A stretch of 37,120 nucleotides of DNA. Source: Monoraphidium neglectum (taxonomy: Eukaryota > Chlorophyta > Chlorophyceae > Sphaeropleales > Selenastraceae). Of the stretch, positions 1 to 10,828 are shown in pieces (position 1 is the stretch's first letter; every line of letters begins with the position of its first letter). The DNA is taken from contig NW_014013438.1 of NCBI RefSeq assembly GCF_000611645.1, positions 1 through 37,120 of the forward strand, in the 5' to 3' direction. Below the pieces are notes generated by a model. That model searched no databases and was not told where the DNA came from. It worked only from the letters and a program-made list of their open reading frames with translations. Made by a program: the position numbers and the translations under genes.

Positions 1-649
1 GTGTTGGGGAGGGCGAAACGGAGGGGGAGGTGCGCACACTTCAAACCAAGGGCGGGATGGGTTGGGCCGAGGAGGCCGCTCAGTCAAGGAAGGAAGCCCA
101 TGCACTAGCGCGGAAGCAGGGTGCTTGGCCGCTTATCCACGACGGCGGCTGCCGGGCAGCGGCGCAGGCGTCACGCCTCAACCTCTCAGGAAACCACTCG
201 CCGCCGCCCGCCACCCTGGGCCGCCTGCACGGGCACGCCTCCACCGCAGGCGGCCACCAAGGGGGCCGCTGGCGCTTTCCCCAAGCTGGCCGCCACGTGC
301 CCTGGTCGAGCGCTCCAGATGCGCCGCTGCTGCCGGCGGCCTCACGTTACACCGCCATCCGCCCCCCCTCCCACCCCGGCGTCTCGCACCTGTATATCGA
401 CCCGACTGGCTGCGCCAGGCGCCAGGCTGTGCCGGAGCCACGAGTCGAGGCCAGGTGAGCCGGCGCCAGAGCCGCCAGCGGCTGCACCGCCAGCACGGCT
501 GCGGCACGGGCAGGGCGCACTGCGGCTGGGCGGGGCGCCGCCAGCGCAGCCGTCCTCGCAACGGGCGCAGCCGAGGCCGCACCGGCGTGTGGCCGCTGGC
601 CGGCCTTGTGCATAATGGAGCCTGCGATACGATGGCAAAGATGGGATGA
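1..649 (+). CDS. Possible 3' end of an unidentified gene (partial)
   Basis: Three stretches join in a consistent reading phase: an exon tail ending at 29 before GTGCGC, an exon 190-454 (acceptor CTCTCAG, donor CAG|GTGAGC), and a last exon 571-649 (acceptor GGGCGCAG, stop TGA). The product would be Pro/Ala/Arg-rich and ends in MAKMG. I recognise no domain. A TGTAA motif lies at 951-955, about 300 bases after the stop. The reading frames in this GC-rich stretch are open in several ways, so the model rests only on splice motifs and phase. The 5' end would lie before the window. Confidence 0.25.
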   Translation, partial: CWGGRNGGGGAHTSNQGRDGLGRGGRSVKEGSPCTSAEAGCLAAYPRRRLPGSGAGVTPQPLRKPLAAARHPGPPARARLHRRRPPRGPLALSPSWPPRALVERSRCAAAAGGLTLHRHPPPLPPRRLAPVYRPDWLRQAPGCAGATSRGQVSRRQSRQRLHRQHGCGTGRAHCGWAGRRQRSRPRNGRSRGRTGVWPLAGLVHNGACDTMAKMG

Positions 650-1199
650 TGAGGCACGGGGTGGCGGAATGCATGGGCAAGCGCGGCCAGGCAGTGGCGC
701 ATGGCTGCATGAATGCGCCAGGCAAGGGGCATGCCGCTCTCGCCGACGCACCTTGCAGACGCATCGTTGATGCAAGAACGCGGCGTGCTATGAACATGCG
801 CTTCAGAATTGATTTGATCAATCAAAGATGTGGCTGACGGTAAAAGGGATCCGGGAGCGGAATGCTGAGGTGTGACAGTGGGAAGCCTCTCGACAGGCAC
901 TCGAGATCGGCGCGAACTCCCTCGCAAACCCAAAAGCCAATCAAGGTAAATGTAAAGGTTGCAGTATTGTACAAGGGCTACAACCGAGACACAACTAGAC
1001 TGGTCGAGGTGCTTCGGTGCCGGTCGCATAATGGGCGATTGGAACTACATCGCATAAGCCCTGGTAACAAGGAGTTGAGAGGCAGCTTTGGGCTGGCTGG
1101 GCCATAGCATTCAGCGCGCGCGATCCGACAAGGAAAGCATCGGCACATTGCGCTGTTGTGCTGCTCCGCTGCGCGACGCGCGCGTGGCGGTGGAGCGCG

Positions 1200-1967
1200 A
1201 TGGCCAGCTTGCTTCAAGGCATCAAGAACTACTTTTGGGGAGGCATCAAGGTGCGCGACATGCCAGCGCGCGGCTACTGTCTAACGCCGCTGCTGGGGGA
1301 AGGCCTGGCGCCCGCTCGCAGTTGCAAGCTCACGCCCCCTACCACTTTGGCCCTTGCATGGCTGGCTTGCAGGAGGCCGAAGCACAGCAGCAGGAGCAGG
1401 AACACGAGCAGGAGGCGCCCGCCGGGTCAAACACGGGCTACCAGGCGAAGCGGCAGCGCCAGGGGCGCCGGCCAGGCAGCCCGCCGGCGGCCCCGGTGCT
1501 GCAGGATGCAGCGCATGATGAGGGCGGTGGCGTGCAGGTGGGCCCGCAGGAGGGGGCGAATGCACGCTGCGATCTTTTATGGCTGAGGCGGCGGCTAAAG
1601 CACGTGCAGGGAGAGCAATAAAGCTTTCTGAAGGGGAACACTGCAACACCCGCTGCGCTGTCTCCCTGCACCCGCACACTTTCATATTGGTCAGGGCCTG
1701 GACTGGTTTGCCCGCAGCTTGCAGCGCGACACTGACGGCGAGCTCGCCCACGAGGCGCTGGCAGAGGGCGACGACGGCGCGCTGCGCCAGTCTGCCGGGG
1801 CCGCGGCGTCGCCCGGCTGCCGCGTCGTGGACGTCTGCAGCGGCGCGGTGCTCGTAGAGCCGCGGCAGAACCCGGCAGCGGCTGCATCGGCAGCAGCGGC
1901 AGCAGCAGCAGATCGGCGGTGGCGCCAAGAGAATCGTCAACAGGAGGCAGAGCCCCAGCCGCCGTAG
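1200..1967 (+). CDS. Hypothetical protein, 152 aa, three exons
   Basis: Exons 1200-1250, 1373-1537 and 1725-1967 join with every intron in phase 0 and total 153 codons including TAG. The start is ATG and the first exon reads MASLLQGIKNYFWGGIK up to a clean AAG|GTGCGC donor. Exon 2 begins after CTTGCAG and is Glu/Gln-rich (EAEAQQQEQEHEQE), and its donor is CAG|GTGGGC. Exon 3 carries an acidic segment (DGELAHEALAEGDDG), a short hydrophobic stretch (CRVVDVCSGAVLV), an alanine run and a Gln/Glu-rich C-terminus. A TGTAA polyadenylation motif follows at 2085-2089. I recognise no family and see no signal peptide or membrane helix. Exon 3 could instead begin at 1718 (acceptor CCCGCAG), which would need a different donor. 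A function cannot be assigned. Confidence 0.55.
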
Positions 1968-2084
1968 CATGGCCCTGACATGTTCGTTCAGTGACATGCC
2001 TGTGCACAAAGATTTGTAGCTTTCCCATCCATTTTTTCACTTGTGCATCCTGCCAATTGCAGCCCCGCTTCGCCTCACGGCAAA

Positions 2085-2089
2085 TGTAA
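2085..2089 (+). terminator. Candidate polyadenylation signal TGTAA
   Basis: TGTAA lies 118 bases after the stop of the gene ending at 1967. TGTAA is the usual poly(A) signal in chlorophyte green algae. Seen directly, but its use is inferred. Confidence 0.45.
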
Positions 2090-3225
2090 CTCTATAATCG
2101 CTGGCTGCCAGGGCCGGCCTGATACTGGATTGGGAGGGGGCAATTGGAGCCACCAAAGCAGACCGTCGCTGTTGCCGCCAAAGCGGAATGTGCGTGCTGG
2201 GCGAGCGAGGTGGCCGTCCAGACCTGAATCCCAATACCGCGCCAACATAAGCAGCCGCGAGCAGATGGCGGCAGGGCAATGGGTAGATGTCTGCAACAGC
2301 CGGCTCACTGCACTGCCAGCCCTGTGATGGTGCAGCACATAGCGCACCTACGCCATCTTCACGTTCCACGTGACATGTCGCTGTCCTGTAGGACAGCCTA
2401 CCCACACAAAAGCACGAGCACCCTGGGCAGTGCGGTGATTTCCCATCCAACTTGTCACCCTACCACCTACATACAACTGGTTACTGCCAAGCAAGCAGGC
2501 TCCATCCAGCATCAATCCAGCAAAGTTCGGACCCTGAACAAGGGCACAGGAAATGGAAAGGCGTATGCTCCAGCCTTGGCAGGGTCTGTCTGCAGGGACC
2601 ATGCCGCTGGATCAGGCGTGCCATCTCAAGCCTGGCGCCACATGAGGGCGCCTCCAGCACCCCGGCGTGCTGCAGCACGGCCGGCGGCTATCGCGTCATG
2701 CTCGCACTTCGCAATGCGTTTTGCAGCTCAACCAAGAACAAGGCAAAACCCAGCAACAAAAAAGCGCTACCTTCAACCACAGGGACACCAGAGCCAGGCC
2801 CATCGGAACGAAAGCCTCTGGCTTGGGGCACAATGCGCCGCGGCGCAAGTGGTGGTGGGCTAGGTACATCCGTGGCACCAATGGCGTGCTGTGCAAGTGT
2901 GCGGGCAGGTTGCTCTAGTGACAAGCAAAGGGCGCAAACGCAGGCGGCTTGCGCGGCCTGCCCAAGCTCCGCCCCGGTCCCGCAACGTGCCGCACCCTTG
3001 AGTCTGCACGTGCTGGCTGGCTGGAAGGAGGCATGAGGAGTGCGCTTTGGGTGTTCCAACCCATGCATCAACAGGCGCAGCCCCCCAGCTTGCCATGACG
3101 CCCCCAACCAGGGCCCAACCAAGCAGGCGGCCCAGCTCCACCTGCTTGTAACAATAGGCCAAGTCTGAACAAAGCAGGGCCTTGCCGCTGACCCAGCCAG
3201 CTGCCGGCGCTGACGGCCGGCCTCG
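2090..3225. other. Intergenic, no supported gene
   Basis: Open frames here lack convincing ATG starts, splice context or recognisable motifs. The 3' part should hold the 3' UTR of the minus-strand MARVEL-like gene. I see no TGTAA on that strand here. Confidence 0.5.
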
Positions 3226-4373
3226 TCAGTAGCCGTACCGGCCGCCGGTGACCCCGTCGCCGCGGCGCAGGTCGATGACCGCCAGCACCAAGGAGGGGAT
3301 CCACAGGATCACACTCATCCAAGCGAACGCCGACGAGGCCAGCAGGGCGTCGCAGTTTGAGAACGTCCGGTACGTCGCCTGCGGCAGGAGGCGGGGCGCG
3401 GCTCTCTCTACCAAGCCGCACACTTTGCTTGTAATCCGGCTCACGACGGTCCGGTGCAGCGATAAACGAGGGTCGATTGGCGTGTGAGCCATCCAAAAAC
3501 ACACAAAGCCGCGCACTGCGCCACTGCGCTACCAGTGATCCATAGTCGCCACCACGGCCCCTCGGCTCAAATCGGCCCAGACTCACGTCTTTGATCTTGC
3601 ACTCTCCAAATGCGGAGTAGGAGGCAGCAGCGGCCAGCCAGAAGACGAGCCAGATGCTGGTGATCGCCACCTGCGCAGGGATGAGGCAGGGGAGAAAGGA
3701 CGTCAAGGAGTTGGCATGACATACCCTTGCGCAGCACACCGGTGACACGTGGCAAACGCCTAGGCTCAACGGCTAAACGGCCCATTCACACAGGTGTAGC
3801 TGTACCGGAAAGTCATGATACATCACAGCTGCCGATGCTGGCACGGCGTTGCCTGCATGACAAGCCGCCTGCACCGCGACAACAACCGCGCCAACCTACT
3901 CACTTCAACTGCGCCTTTGAACAACCGCTGCAGCCTCTCAACGCACGACACGGCAGCGTAAAACATCGCCAGCAGCCAGGCCGTTACACCCGTGAACACC
4001 ATGAAATTTATCATGGGGGAACCCTCGCCCTTTGACTGGATGTATGCAGACGCCGCAAATGCCACCAGCGCCAGCACGGCCTGTATGCAGGGAGCGGCGA
4101 GGCAAGAGTTCAGCAGCGGCACATGAGCGCAGCGAGCCCTGACAAGGCCAGCCTAGCTAGACCACAGCCTAGTGATGATGCGCGCTGCGGGGCGGCGCGC
4201 GCCGCATTGTTGTGCGGGCGACAGCACCATGCACGCAACCTAGGGACATAGTCGCGACTTGACATAGGATATAATCAGACAACCAAGCGCGATACGTCCT
4301 ATCCCTGACGATCCTGGGAACTCGCCTGCACGACACGCAGGATGACCTGCGGACCTGCTCCCCAGGACGCCAT
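3226..4373 (-). CDS. MARVEL-like four-helix membrane protein, 153 aa
   Basis: Minus-strand exons 4373-4326, 4080-3904, 3670-3587 and 3378-3226 join in phase 0 throughout (48+177+84+153 bases). The product begins MASWGAGPQVILRVVQ. It has four hydrophobic segments: about residues 17-31, 39-60, 77-96 and 115-136. A basic/aromatic turn (VERLQRLFKG) follows helix 2, a short loop with one Cys (GECK) follows helix 3, and the tail is hydrophilic, ending in GRYGY. This spacing and the arginine before helix 1 fit the MARVEL domain found in membrane-apposition and vesicle proteins, including plant CASP-like proteins. Introns 2 and 3 have GTGAGT donors. Intron 1 has no good GT donor at the best junction: CAG|GCGAGT would make it a GC-AG intron, while a GT donor six bases upstream also keeps phase. 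The exact role is unknown; family assignment rests on topology, not sequence search. Confidence 0.75.
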
Positions 4374-5086
4374 AGTTTCGGATGATGGCGCGAAGCGCTG
4401 AAAGGTGGATGTATGAGCAAAAGTTGTCACGTTCCCGAGCGAGATCGGCGAGCTGTGAACACGGCCAGCGGTGGTGATCAACGATGTGTGCTTGGCCAGC
4501 AGAGAAAGAAGCACGCAACAAAAATTCGCCACTGTTACTTGCACAACAAACAGTATGTGCTCACACTCACCACCTCCACGCCGCTGCCCGCGCTTTGTCC
4601 ATCGCCCAAGGAAGCTGCTGGCTGGAAGCACCGGCGGCGGGAAGGTAGTCTGCAGGGCAGTGGACCGACAGGGTATTGTTTGCTGATACACATTCGTGCA
4701 TGATCACACAAAAATGCCATACTCGTGTAATAAAAGCCGTGCTTGCCAATCCTCACTCCCTGATTGGACCAGGGCATGCCAGATTGCCTGGGATTGCGCG
4801 GTCAATCTATGCAGCAGCCCGGCGCAGCAACAGGATGGCCCGGCATCATTCATTTGAGACTTAAGTAATTGCACAACCGCTTCATATGCCCCTTGACTTT
4901 CAGCTGCGCCGATGCAGCCCGGGCGCGCTGCGTCCCCCCCCCCCTCGATTCGCCAAGGTGGAGCCGCCCCAGCCCGCCGAGGCACTGCACCCTGCTGGCA
5001 GCCCTGGCGGCAGCCTTCGCGACAATGTCGCCTGCCACTGTTAGCCACCGAAGTGTTCAGGACGGAAAGTTGTTCACAAGAGTGGT

Positions 5087-5300
5087 GCCTGCCAGCTGGT
5101 AACGAGTGTGGGTAGGCTGGCATAGTCATTGTGCGTTAATGCTCACGACGCAGTCCCTTGTTTTTGGATTGCGGGCCCAGCAAGAGAGTGTGAAGGCGGG
5201 GCCGCTATTTTTCAGAACCTGGCCCCTGCCGTAGCGACGTGGTCAGCCGGTGAAGGGGGTGTTCAGGCCGGGGCGAGGCGCAGTCATGCCACTGTCACAA
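5087..5300 (+). repeat. Diverged dispersed repeat, copy 1
   Basis: This segment starts with GAGTGGTGCCTGCCAGCTG and shares ordered blocks with 9956-10135: the start block, a TGGCRTAGTCAT block, GGGGCCGC, CCTGCCGTAG, a TTCAGGC block and AGGCGCA. The order and spacing are conserved but the sequence between is diverged. No terminal inverted repeats or coding capacity are visible, so the element class is unknown. Confidence 0.6.
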
Positions 5301-6466
5301 CTTCGTTGAATTTTCACACGGGGACGCGCTGGTTCACACATTTTTACCTCTGCGCTGAGAAAAATCGTATGAGCTGACCATGCATATGAATGATCAAAAG
5401 CTAACCGATATCATTTTGTTCAATCGCCATCCCCCCTATCAGCCTTGTCACTCGGCAAGGCCCCCAGACACCCACGGTGGTCTGGTGGGTGCGTGCATGC
5501 GACTCAACAGATTGCTTGCGGGAGCAAGAAAACACAGGCAGGAGGAGATGACAGGTATCATTCAGCGCCTGCAGCTGTCAAGAGGTATGACAGCAGCGAG
5601 GATATTGAGAATGCAGGAAATGCTGGTGCCTGGCTTTGATCACCCAACATTCTGACTGTGCCATGTGGTGTGTGCAACAACGCCGTAGAAGAAGCACTCA
5701 CAGGGTTCACTGGCTCATGTGAACTGCCCTTAATTTCTGAAAGCCCTGCATGGTCACCTGTCGTCAACGAATCATCCATGTGCATGAGTGCAACGATGTG
5801 GGCCGCAGGAAGCTGCCTGCAGCCGACCTCGACATTTGCCTGTAAGACGTTTCCGGCCTCTTGGACCTTCAGATTATCTTCATTGCATCTACACCATCAG
5901 TGTCATACATCAGGTGAGGTTTGAGCGTGCACGCTGCCCGAATTCAACTGCCGACGATCTGGGCGCGAGAGGGTCGCAACCTACGATCAAGGCACGGCCC
6001 GTCTACCAAGCTGGCCGTCATGCCACGGCCAGCAGCACCTAGGGGCCAGCAATCCTGATTTGCCCGCTCCTGCCATGATCCTGGTCAGCATCAGTTTGGC
6101 GCATCCCCACTCTCCATGCCGGCGCTGTCCTACCGTATCGCTGCGCCGCCCTGCCTGCAGGAGCACCTTGAGCTGAAAGAAGTACCTCTTTGCTGCCATC
6201 AGGTGGGAGCAGCCGGAAAGTTGATCAAAGGTGGCAGTGCTGCTGTTGATGCGGCGGCAAGACGCGCAGCGCAGCATGCGCCAGCCCGCAGATGATGTGC
6301 ATGCGGCAGAAGTTACCGTAGCATGCAGCAGCAGGTGTCGTAGCATGGGGGCATCCAATTTCCAAGCCTATCGTTTGAAACTCTTGCAGGAAACTGCCAT
6401 TCAAGCCACAGACCACAACAATAACCTGACATGCTCAACCGCTGCCGTTCCCGCCATCGCAACCCT

Positions 6467-6508
6467 CTGCATCGCGGCCCCCACCGCCTGCATCGCGGCC
6501 CCCACCGC
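6467..6508 (+). repeat. 21-bp direct repeat, two copies
   Basis: Two perfect adjacent copies of a 21-bp unit beginning CTGCATCGCGGCCCCC. No function is suggested by the context. Confidence 0.8.
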
Positions 6509-6750
6509 CTGGTTCTGGACTGCATGTTGCTACTGCCCCAAGGTATGCAGTATACGCCCTTGCCTCGGGCGCACACTGCGTGCCAAACCACTGCGCAGTC
6601 AGCAGGGCGCCATCCAGGTTGGCGCCGCATGCCATTCTCCCACCAGCCAAACGAACCTCTCTTGATGCCAGCCAATTGTATCGTAACAACACTCCGGGCT
6701 GCCCGCTTGGATCCTCCTCACACCATCCCAGCAGCTTTCTACTCCCAGGC

Positions 6751-7465
6751 ATGGCTTCCAACCCCGAGGGCCGCCAGCAGGCCGCCACTGCAGACTCGTA
6801 CGCCGTGCCGGCGCCCAAGCTGGCGGGTCACTCCACCCCCGAGCAGGTGCACGTTGTCGGGGGCGAGTCCCCGCCTCCTGCACTGCACAGCCCCAGGGTG
6901 CGCATGGCGGCTTTTGCAATAAAAGCAGGGAGTTGTGCAGCATCTCACATCGTGCTAGATCTGCTTGCTGCCTTGGCTTCCATGACAGTCCCCCTGATGC
7001 GTGCTGAGCAGCTGGTGCACACACGCCCGCTTGGGCGCATGCCACTTGTGGCATTGCTTGCTGCGGCCCCATATGTTCTGCAGAACGATCGGGCGATGCA
7101 TGCACCTGCATGCCCAGCTGCTGGCCTGCTCCGCCACGCCTCTAAAAACCTCCATTCAACAACCCCTCACCACAACTGCCGGCTTTGCCACCATGTCCCA
7201 CCTGCATGCGGACCACACCGGCGGCGCCCTGCTGTCATCTCCCAAGGCCTCGTATCCGAACGCCGCCGCTGTGAGGTCAGCCGTGCTCCAGGACCCTCGC
7301 GGCCCCCCCAGTTACCGCCTGAAGATCGCGCGGGAGCGGCTGGTGCAGGTGCAGGCAGAGATGAAAATGGTGATGGACGAACTGCTGCTCCTGCAGCTGG
7401 ACCTGGAGCAGTCCGAGGAGAGGGAGGGGGAGGACGCCGGGGGGCGTGCCAGCACGGCCGCGTAA
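6751..7465 (+). CDS. Small coiled-coil protein, structure uncertain
   Basis: An ATG at 6751 follows a good acceptor (CTACTCCCAG ending at 6748) and opens an exon 6751-6897, 49 codons, ending CAGCCCCAGG|GTGCGC. The last exon ends with TAA at 7465. Its minimal-intron start is 7118 (after CATGCCCAG), giving 164 aa. Phase-compatible acceptors also end at 7246 and at the CTCCAG further on, giving a shorter join. A second possibility is that translation starts at 7193, where GCCACCATG is an excellent start context, giving 90 aa. In every model the C-terminal part is shared: RLKIARERLVQVQAEMKM followed by a leucine- and glutamate-rich helix, about 45 residues likely to form a coiled coil. TGTAA follows at 7640-7644. 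I recognise no family. Coding is likely, but the 5' structure is not settled. Confidence 0.45.
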
Positions 7466-7639
7466 TGCGCGCATGTGCATGTCAACCAGTAGGGAGGACG
7501 GGCAAGCCCGTCACGGTGCCACCCCCTGCAAGCATGAAGCATGCTGCCTTAGCCAGCTGACACATGGCGCTTTGCGGGGCGGGCGCACAAGGGGGTGGTG
7601 GGGGCCTTGAGGCAGGGATTTGCACGGGCTGCATGGGGC

Positions 7640-7644
7640 TGTAA
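7640..7644 (+). terminator. Candidate polyadenylation signal TGTAA
   Basis: TGTAA lies 175 bases after the stop at 7465 and fits a chlorophyte 3' UTR. Use is inferred. Confidence 0.4.
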
Positions 7645-9955
7645 GGCATTGCATGCTAACCTCGCAGGATTTCATTACAGATGGCTGCTGTGGGTAGGCC
7701 GTGGCTGGCGAGCGCGATGCCCCTGGATGCTCGCGGGCACAGGGACAAAAATCATTTCTTGTGTCATTCCTTGGTGACATATGAATGCTGGCGCCGTCTG
7801 CCGTCGAATCTTGCATGCGTGATGGTGTCAGTAACAATGTGTGGTGCTGCCTGCTTCTGGCCCAACACACTTCTGAGAGAGGTTTACAGAATACATAAAA
7901 GATACCGGCTGTCCTGGAAACGTTGCATCTCAAGAAGCTTGCCGCTGCATGTCCACCCTACAGCAGCTGCACATACCAGCTTCATTACGTCGCAGGCACA
8001 TGGACGGCAAAAAGGGTGGGGCCAGCACGCACATAGCAGCGTATATAGAAGTATGAGGCGCAGCGGAAGGCCCTGGGCACTGTCACACCCATGCTTGGTC
8101 AAAGACAATCTGATCACTGTAGTGGCCTCCAAGCGTAGGCCGCGGGGGCGTTCTCGCATACAAAACCCACAAGATGCCCAGGCATCGCAAGCGGGCGTTG
8201 CACTGACGCAAAATCCAAAATGCACAGGGGCAACAATGGAACATGGGGGCGATGGTGAACGAGGCACTTGTGTTTGCGGCAAGGGCCAAATGCCATGTTT
8301 AGGCACACCAAGCTTCAGCGGCTGGGCTGGTCCCCCAAAATAGAGAAAGAATATCAACCTTCTTTGCTGAAGTGAAGGTCATTGAACTGCACAAAACAAG
8401 GTTAATGCCTAGGCTAGACATGGGGCAAGCGATGCTTGACGGGAATGCAGCGAATTGCCCAGCTCTGCCGCTGTGGCGCTCTCGTCGCCGTTGGCCAACG
8501 TTGGGGGCGGGGGGGGGCGAGGGCTCATGACCGCACGCCTGCGAGCGTGCCTGGCGGCTGCCCATCAGATGCCAGTGGACAAGTGCACCCTGTGGTTGGT
8601 GAAATGGTCGGCCAATCTAGGCCGGAGTGGGACACGCTGCTGGGGCAACTGGCGTTCTCGCCACTGCCAAGCATCACTGTGCAGCACTGCTCAGGTTTGA
8701 TCTCTCCAGGCTTGGCAACCACGGCTTGCTGCAGGGATGGAAGTCGTGCAATGGCTAGAGGTCTGAGATGAGTGGGTGAGCTTTTGCCTATTGGATCAAC
8801 AAGGTTCAGCAGGGCGATGCAACAAAGGAACAGACGGCATGGCTTGTGCTACACCAGCAAGTTGTTGATAGTGGCAATAGGAGGTGGCATGTTGTTGAGC
8901 CACACTGTAGGGTATCAAGATCATGGGTGGATAAATGCGGCCGGTTTCAGCCCCGATTGCCCTCGCACTCAAGTCCCGCACCTGGGACACTGCCCGCCTG
9001 GCCGCAGGTGCGCCACCTGCGCCTCGCGCCTTGTAGCACGGGATGCAAACGCAGACCAGCCAGCCGCGCCTCAGGACCAGTAGTGACAATGATGGTAACC
9101 ACGTGTGCCCGGGCCGTGACCCCAGCGCCGCCGCCGCCGCCGCTGCCGTCAGAGCCTGCAGGAATCTGTCGCAGCTGCTGTTGCCGGAAGGGAGGGGCTG
9201 AGAGGACGCGGCACGGCGCGCAGGGGCCGCGCGCGGCCTGCCCTGGAGGCTTAGACGGGCAAGTTGCAGGTAGGGAAGGGCGTCCAGGGCGTCACCGGTG
9301 TTGACCCCGTTGTCAGTGTGCTTGCAGACGGGTGGCCATTTGAATTGATCACATGGTGTGCATAATGTGAGGAGGGAAATGTCCTGGGAATGGGGGGAAG
9401 GTTGGAAGGGAGTCACCAGGACGTTTGAACAATATGGCAAAGCAGACTTGCGACTATGAGTCCAGCAGCAGCGGTAGGCCGCTGAGGCAAACACGCCCGT
9501 CACAGGGCGTTAAAAAGGGTCACGGCCTTGGGCCAGCCGCAAGGCCGGGGGGGCGCATTGCACCTTCCAGCTCTTGATGAAGGCATACTGCTGCCCAGGT
9601 ACATCGGGATTGGGAGTCTTTGGGGGGGGTTGAGATGTGGGGTTCCGGGGAGACTGCATGCAGCCTTGGCAGGTGTAGAGGGACGGGCGACTACTGGTTG
9701 TATAAGAGGGCGCCAAAGCTGACAGTCAGAGCCAACGGCGCCCCCACAAGCAAACACATGCCAACCATGCAGCTTGCAAGGGGATCAGCGGCAGCTTTGC
9801 TGCACAGCGTCCGCAGGTGTGCCCAGCAGACACGACATGCTTAAACGAAATGCAGAGGCGCACCCAGATTCGCAGAGGTTTGGCAGGTGGAGCAAGCGCA
9901 CGGGGCGGACCCACTCACATCTGGTCCCTGGCAGCGCTGGCAGCTGTGTCGAGAG

Positions 9956-10135
9956 AGTGGTGCCTGCCAGCTGATGACCACTGGGGCCGACGCTGGCGTA
10001 GTCATCGCAGGAAGAGCAAACGTGTGGGAAGAAGGGGCCGCCACTGTCTGGACCCTTAACCCTGCCGTAGAGATGTAGCCAAGTGCAGAAGAGGGCTTTC
10101 AGGCTGACGCCAGGCGCAATTATGCATCTGGGCGA
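9956..10135 (+). repeat. Diverged dispersed repeat, copy 2
   Basis: Begins GAGTGGTGCCTGCCAGCTG and repeats, in the same order, the blocks found at 5087-5300, including CCTGCCGTAG and a TTCAGGCTGA block. It ends about 50 bases before the (TG)n tract. It has the same orientation as copy 1 and lies about 4.9 kb away. Confidence 0.6.
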
Positions 10136-10181
10136 TGACTTGTGCATCAGCCGTGTGTCTTCTTTGTGTGTCTTCTTTGTG

Positions 10182-10188
10182 TGTTTGC

Positions 10189-10258
<70 letters not shown>

Positions 10259-10742
10259 NNNNNNNNNNNNNNNNNNNNNNNNNNNNNNNNNNNNNNNNNN
10301 NNNNNNNNNNNNNNNNNNNNNNNNNNNNNNNNNNNNNNNNNNNNNNNNNNNNNNNNNNNNNNNNNNNNNNNNNNNNNNNNNNNNNNNNNNNNNNNNNNNN
10401 NNNNNNNNNNNNNNNNNNNNNNNNNNNNNNNNNNNNNNNNNNNNNNNNNNNNNNNNNNNNNNNNNNNNNNNNNNNNNNNNNNNNNNNNNNNNNNNNNNNN
10501 NNNNNNNNNNNNNNNNNNNNNNNNNNNNNNNNNNNNNNNNNNNNNNNNNNNNNNNNNNNNNNNNNNNNNNNNNNNNNNNNNNNNNNNNNNNNNNNNNNNN
10601 NNNNNNNNNNNNNNNNNNNNNNNNNNNNNNNNNNNNNNNNNNNNNNNNNNNNNNNNNNNNNNNNNNNNNNNNNNNNNNNNNNNNNNNNNNNNNNNNNNNN
10701 NNNNNNNNNNNNNNNNNNNNNNNNNNNNNNNNNTGTGTTTGC

Positions 10743-10827
<85 letters not shown>
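10182..10827 (+). repeat. (TG)n microsatellite interrupted by an assembly gap
   Basis: A TG dinucleotide run leads into the gap from about 10190 and another leaves it at about 10745, ending near 10827. Both sides carry the same leader, TGTGTTTGCTTTGTGTG, immediately before the TG run. This suggests that the hidden part may be several repetitions of a longer TG-containing unit rather than a single tract. Open frames through this region (His/Thr or Cys/Val repeats) are artefacts of the dinucleotide. Confidence 0.9.
10259..10733. other. Run of 475 N (assembly gap)
   Basis: Undetermined bases inside the (TG)n repeat. The true length is unknown. Confidence 0.99.

Positions 10828-10828
<1 letters not shown>

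Larger units (their letters stand above)
4374..6748. other. Intergenic, no supported gene
   Basis: Frames in this stretch are short and have no recognisable protein motifs. It contains the first copy of a diverged dispersed repeat (about 5087-5300), a segment at about 5905-5985 resembling one at 16266-16350, and a 21-bp direct repeat at 6467-6508. The 3' end may hold 5' UTR sequence of the gene starting at 6751. Confidence 0.5.

Noticed and set aside
178..1029. Open minus-strand frame at the left end
   Set aside because: Arg/Pro-rich shadow of GC-rich sequence with no ATG-supported structure or motif; the plus-strand splice model explains part of it better.
1281..2009. Minus-strand ATG frame with a hydrophobic, Cys-rich start resembling a signal peptide
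   Set aside because: It overlaps antisense to the better supported plus-strand three-exon gene, and the Cys run comes from the antisense of GCA-rich codons.
8796..9503. Open minus-strand frame of about 235 codons
   Set aside because: No ATG start, no recognisable motif, and composition changes along it. It could hide an exon, but I cannot support one.
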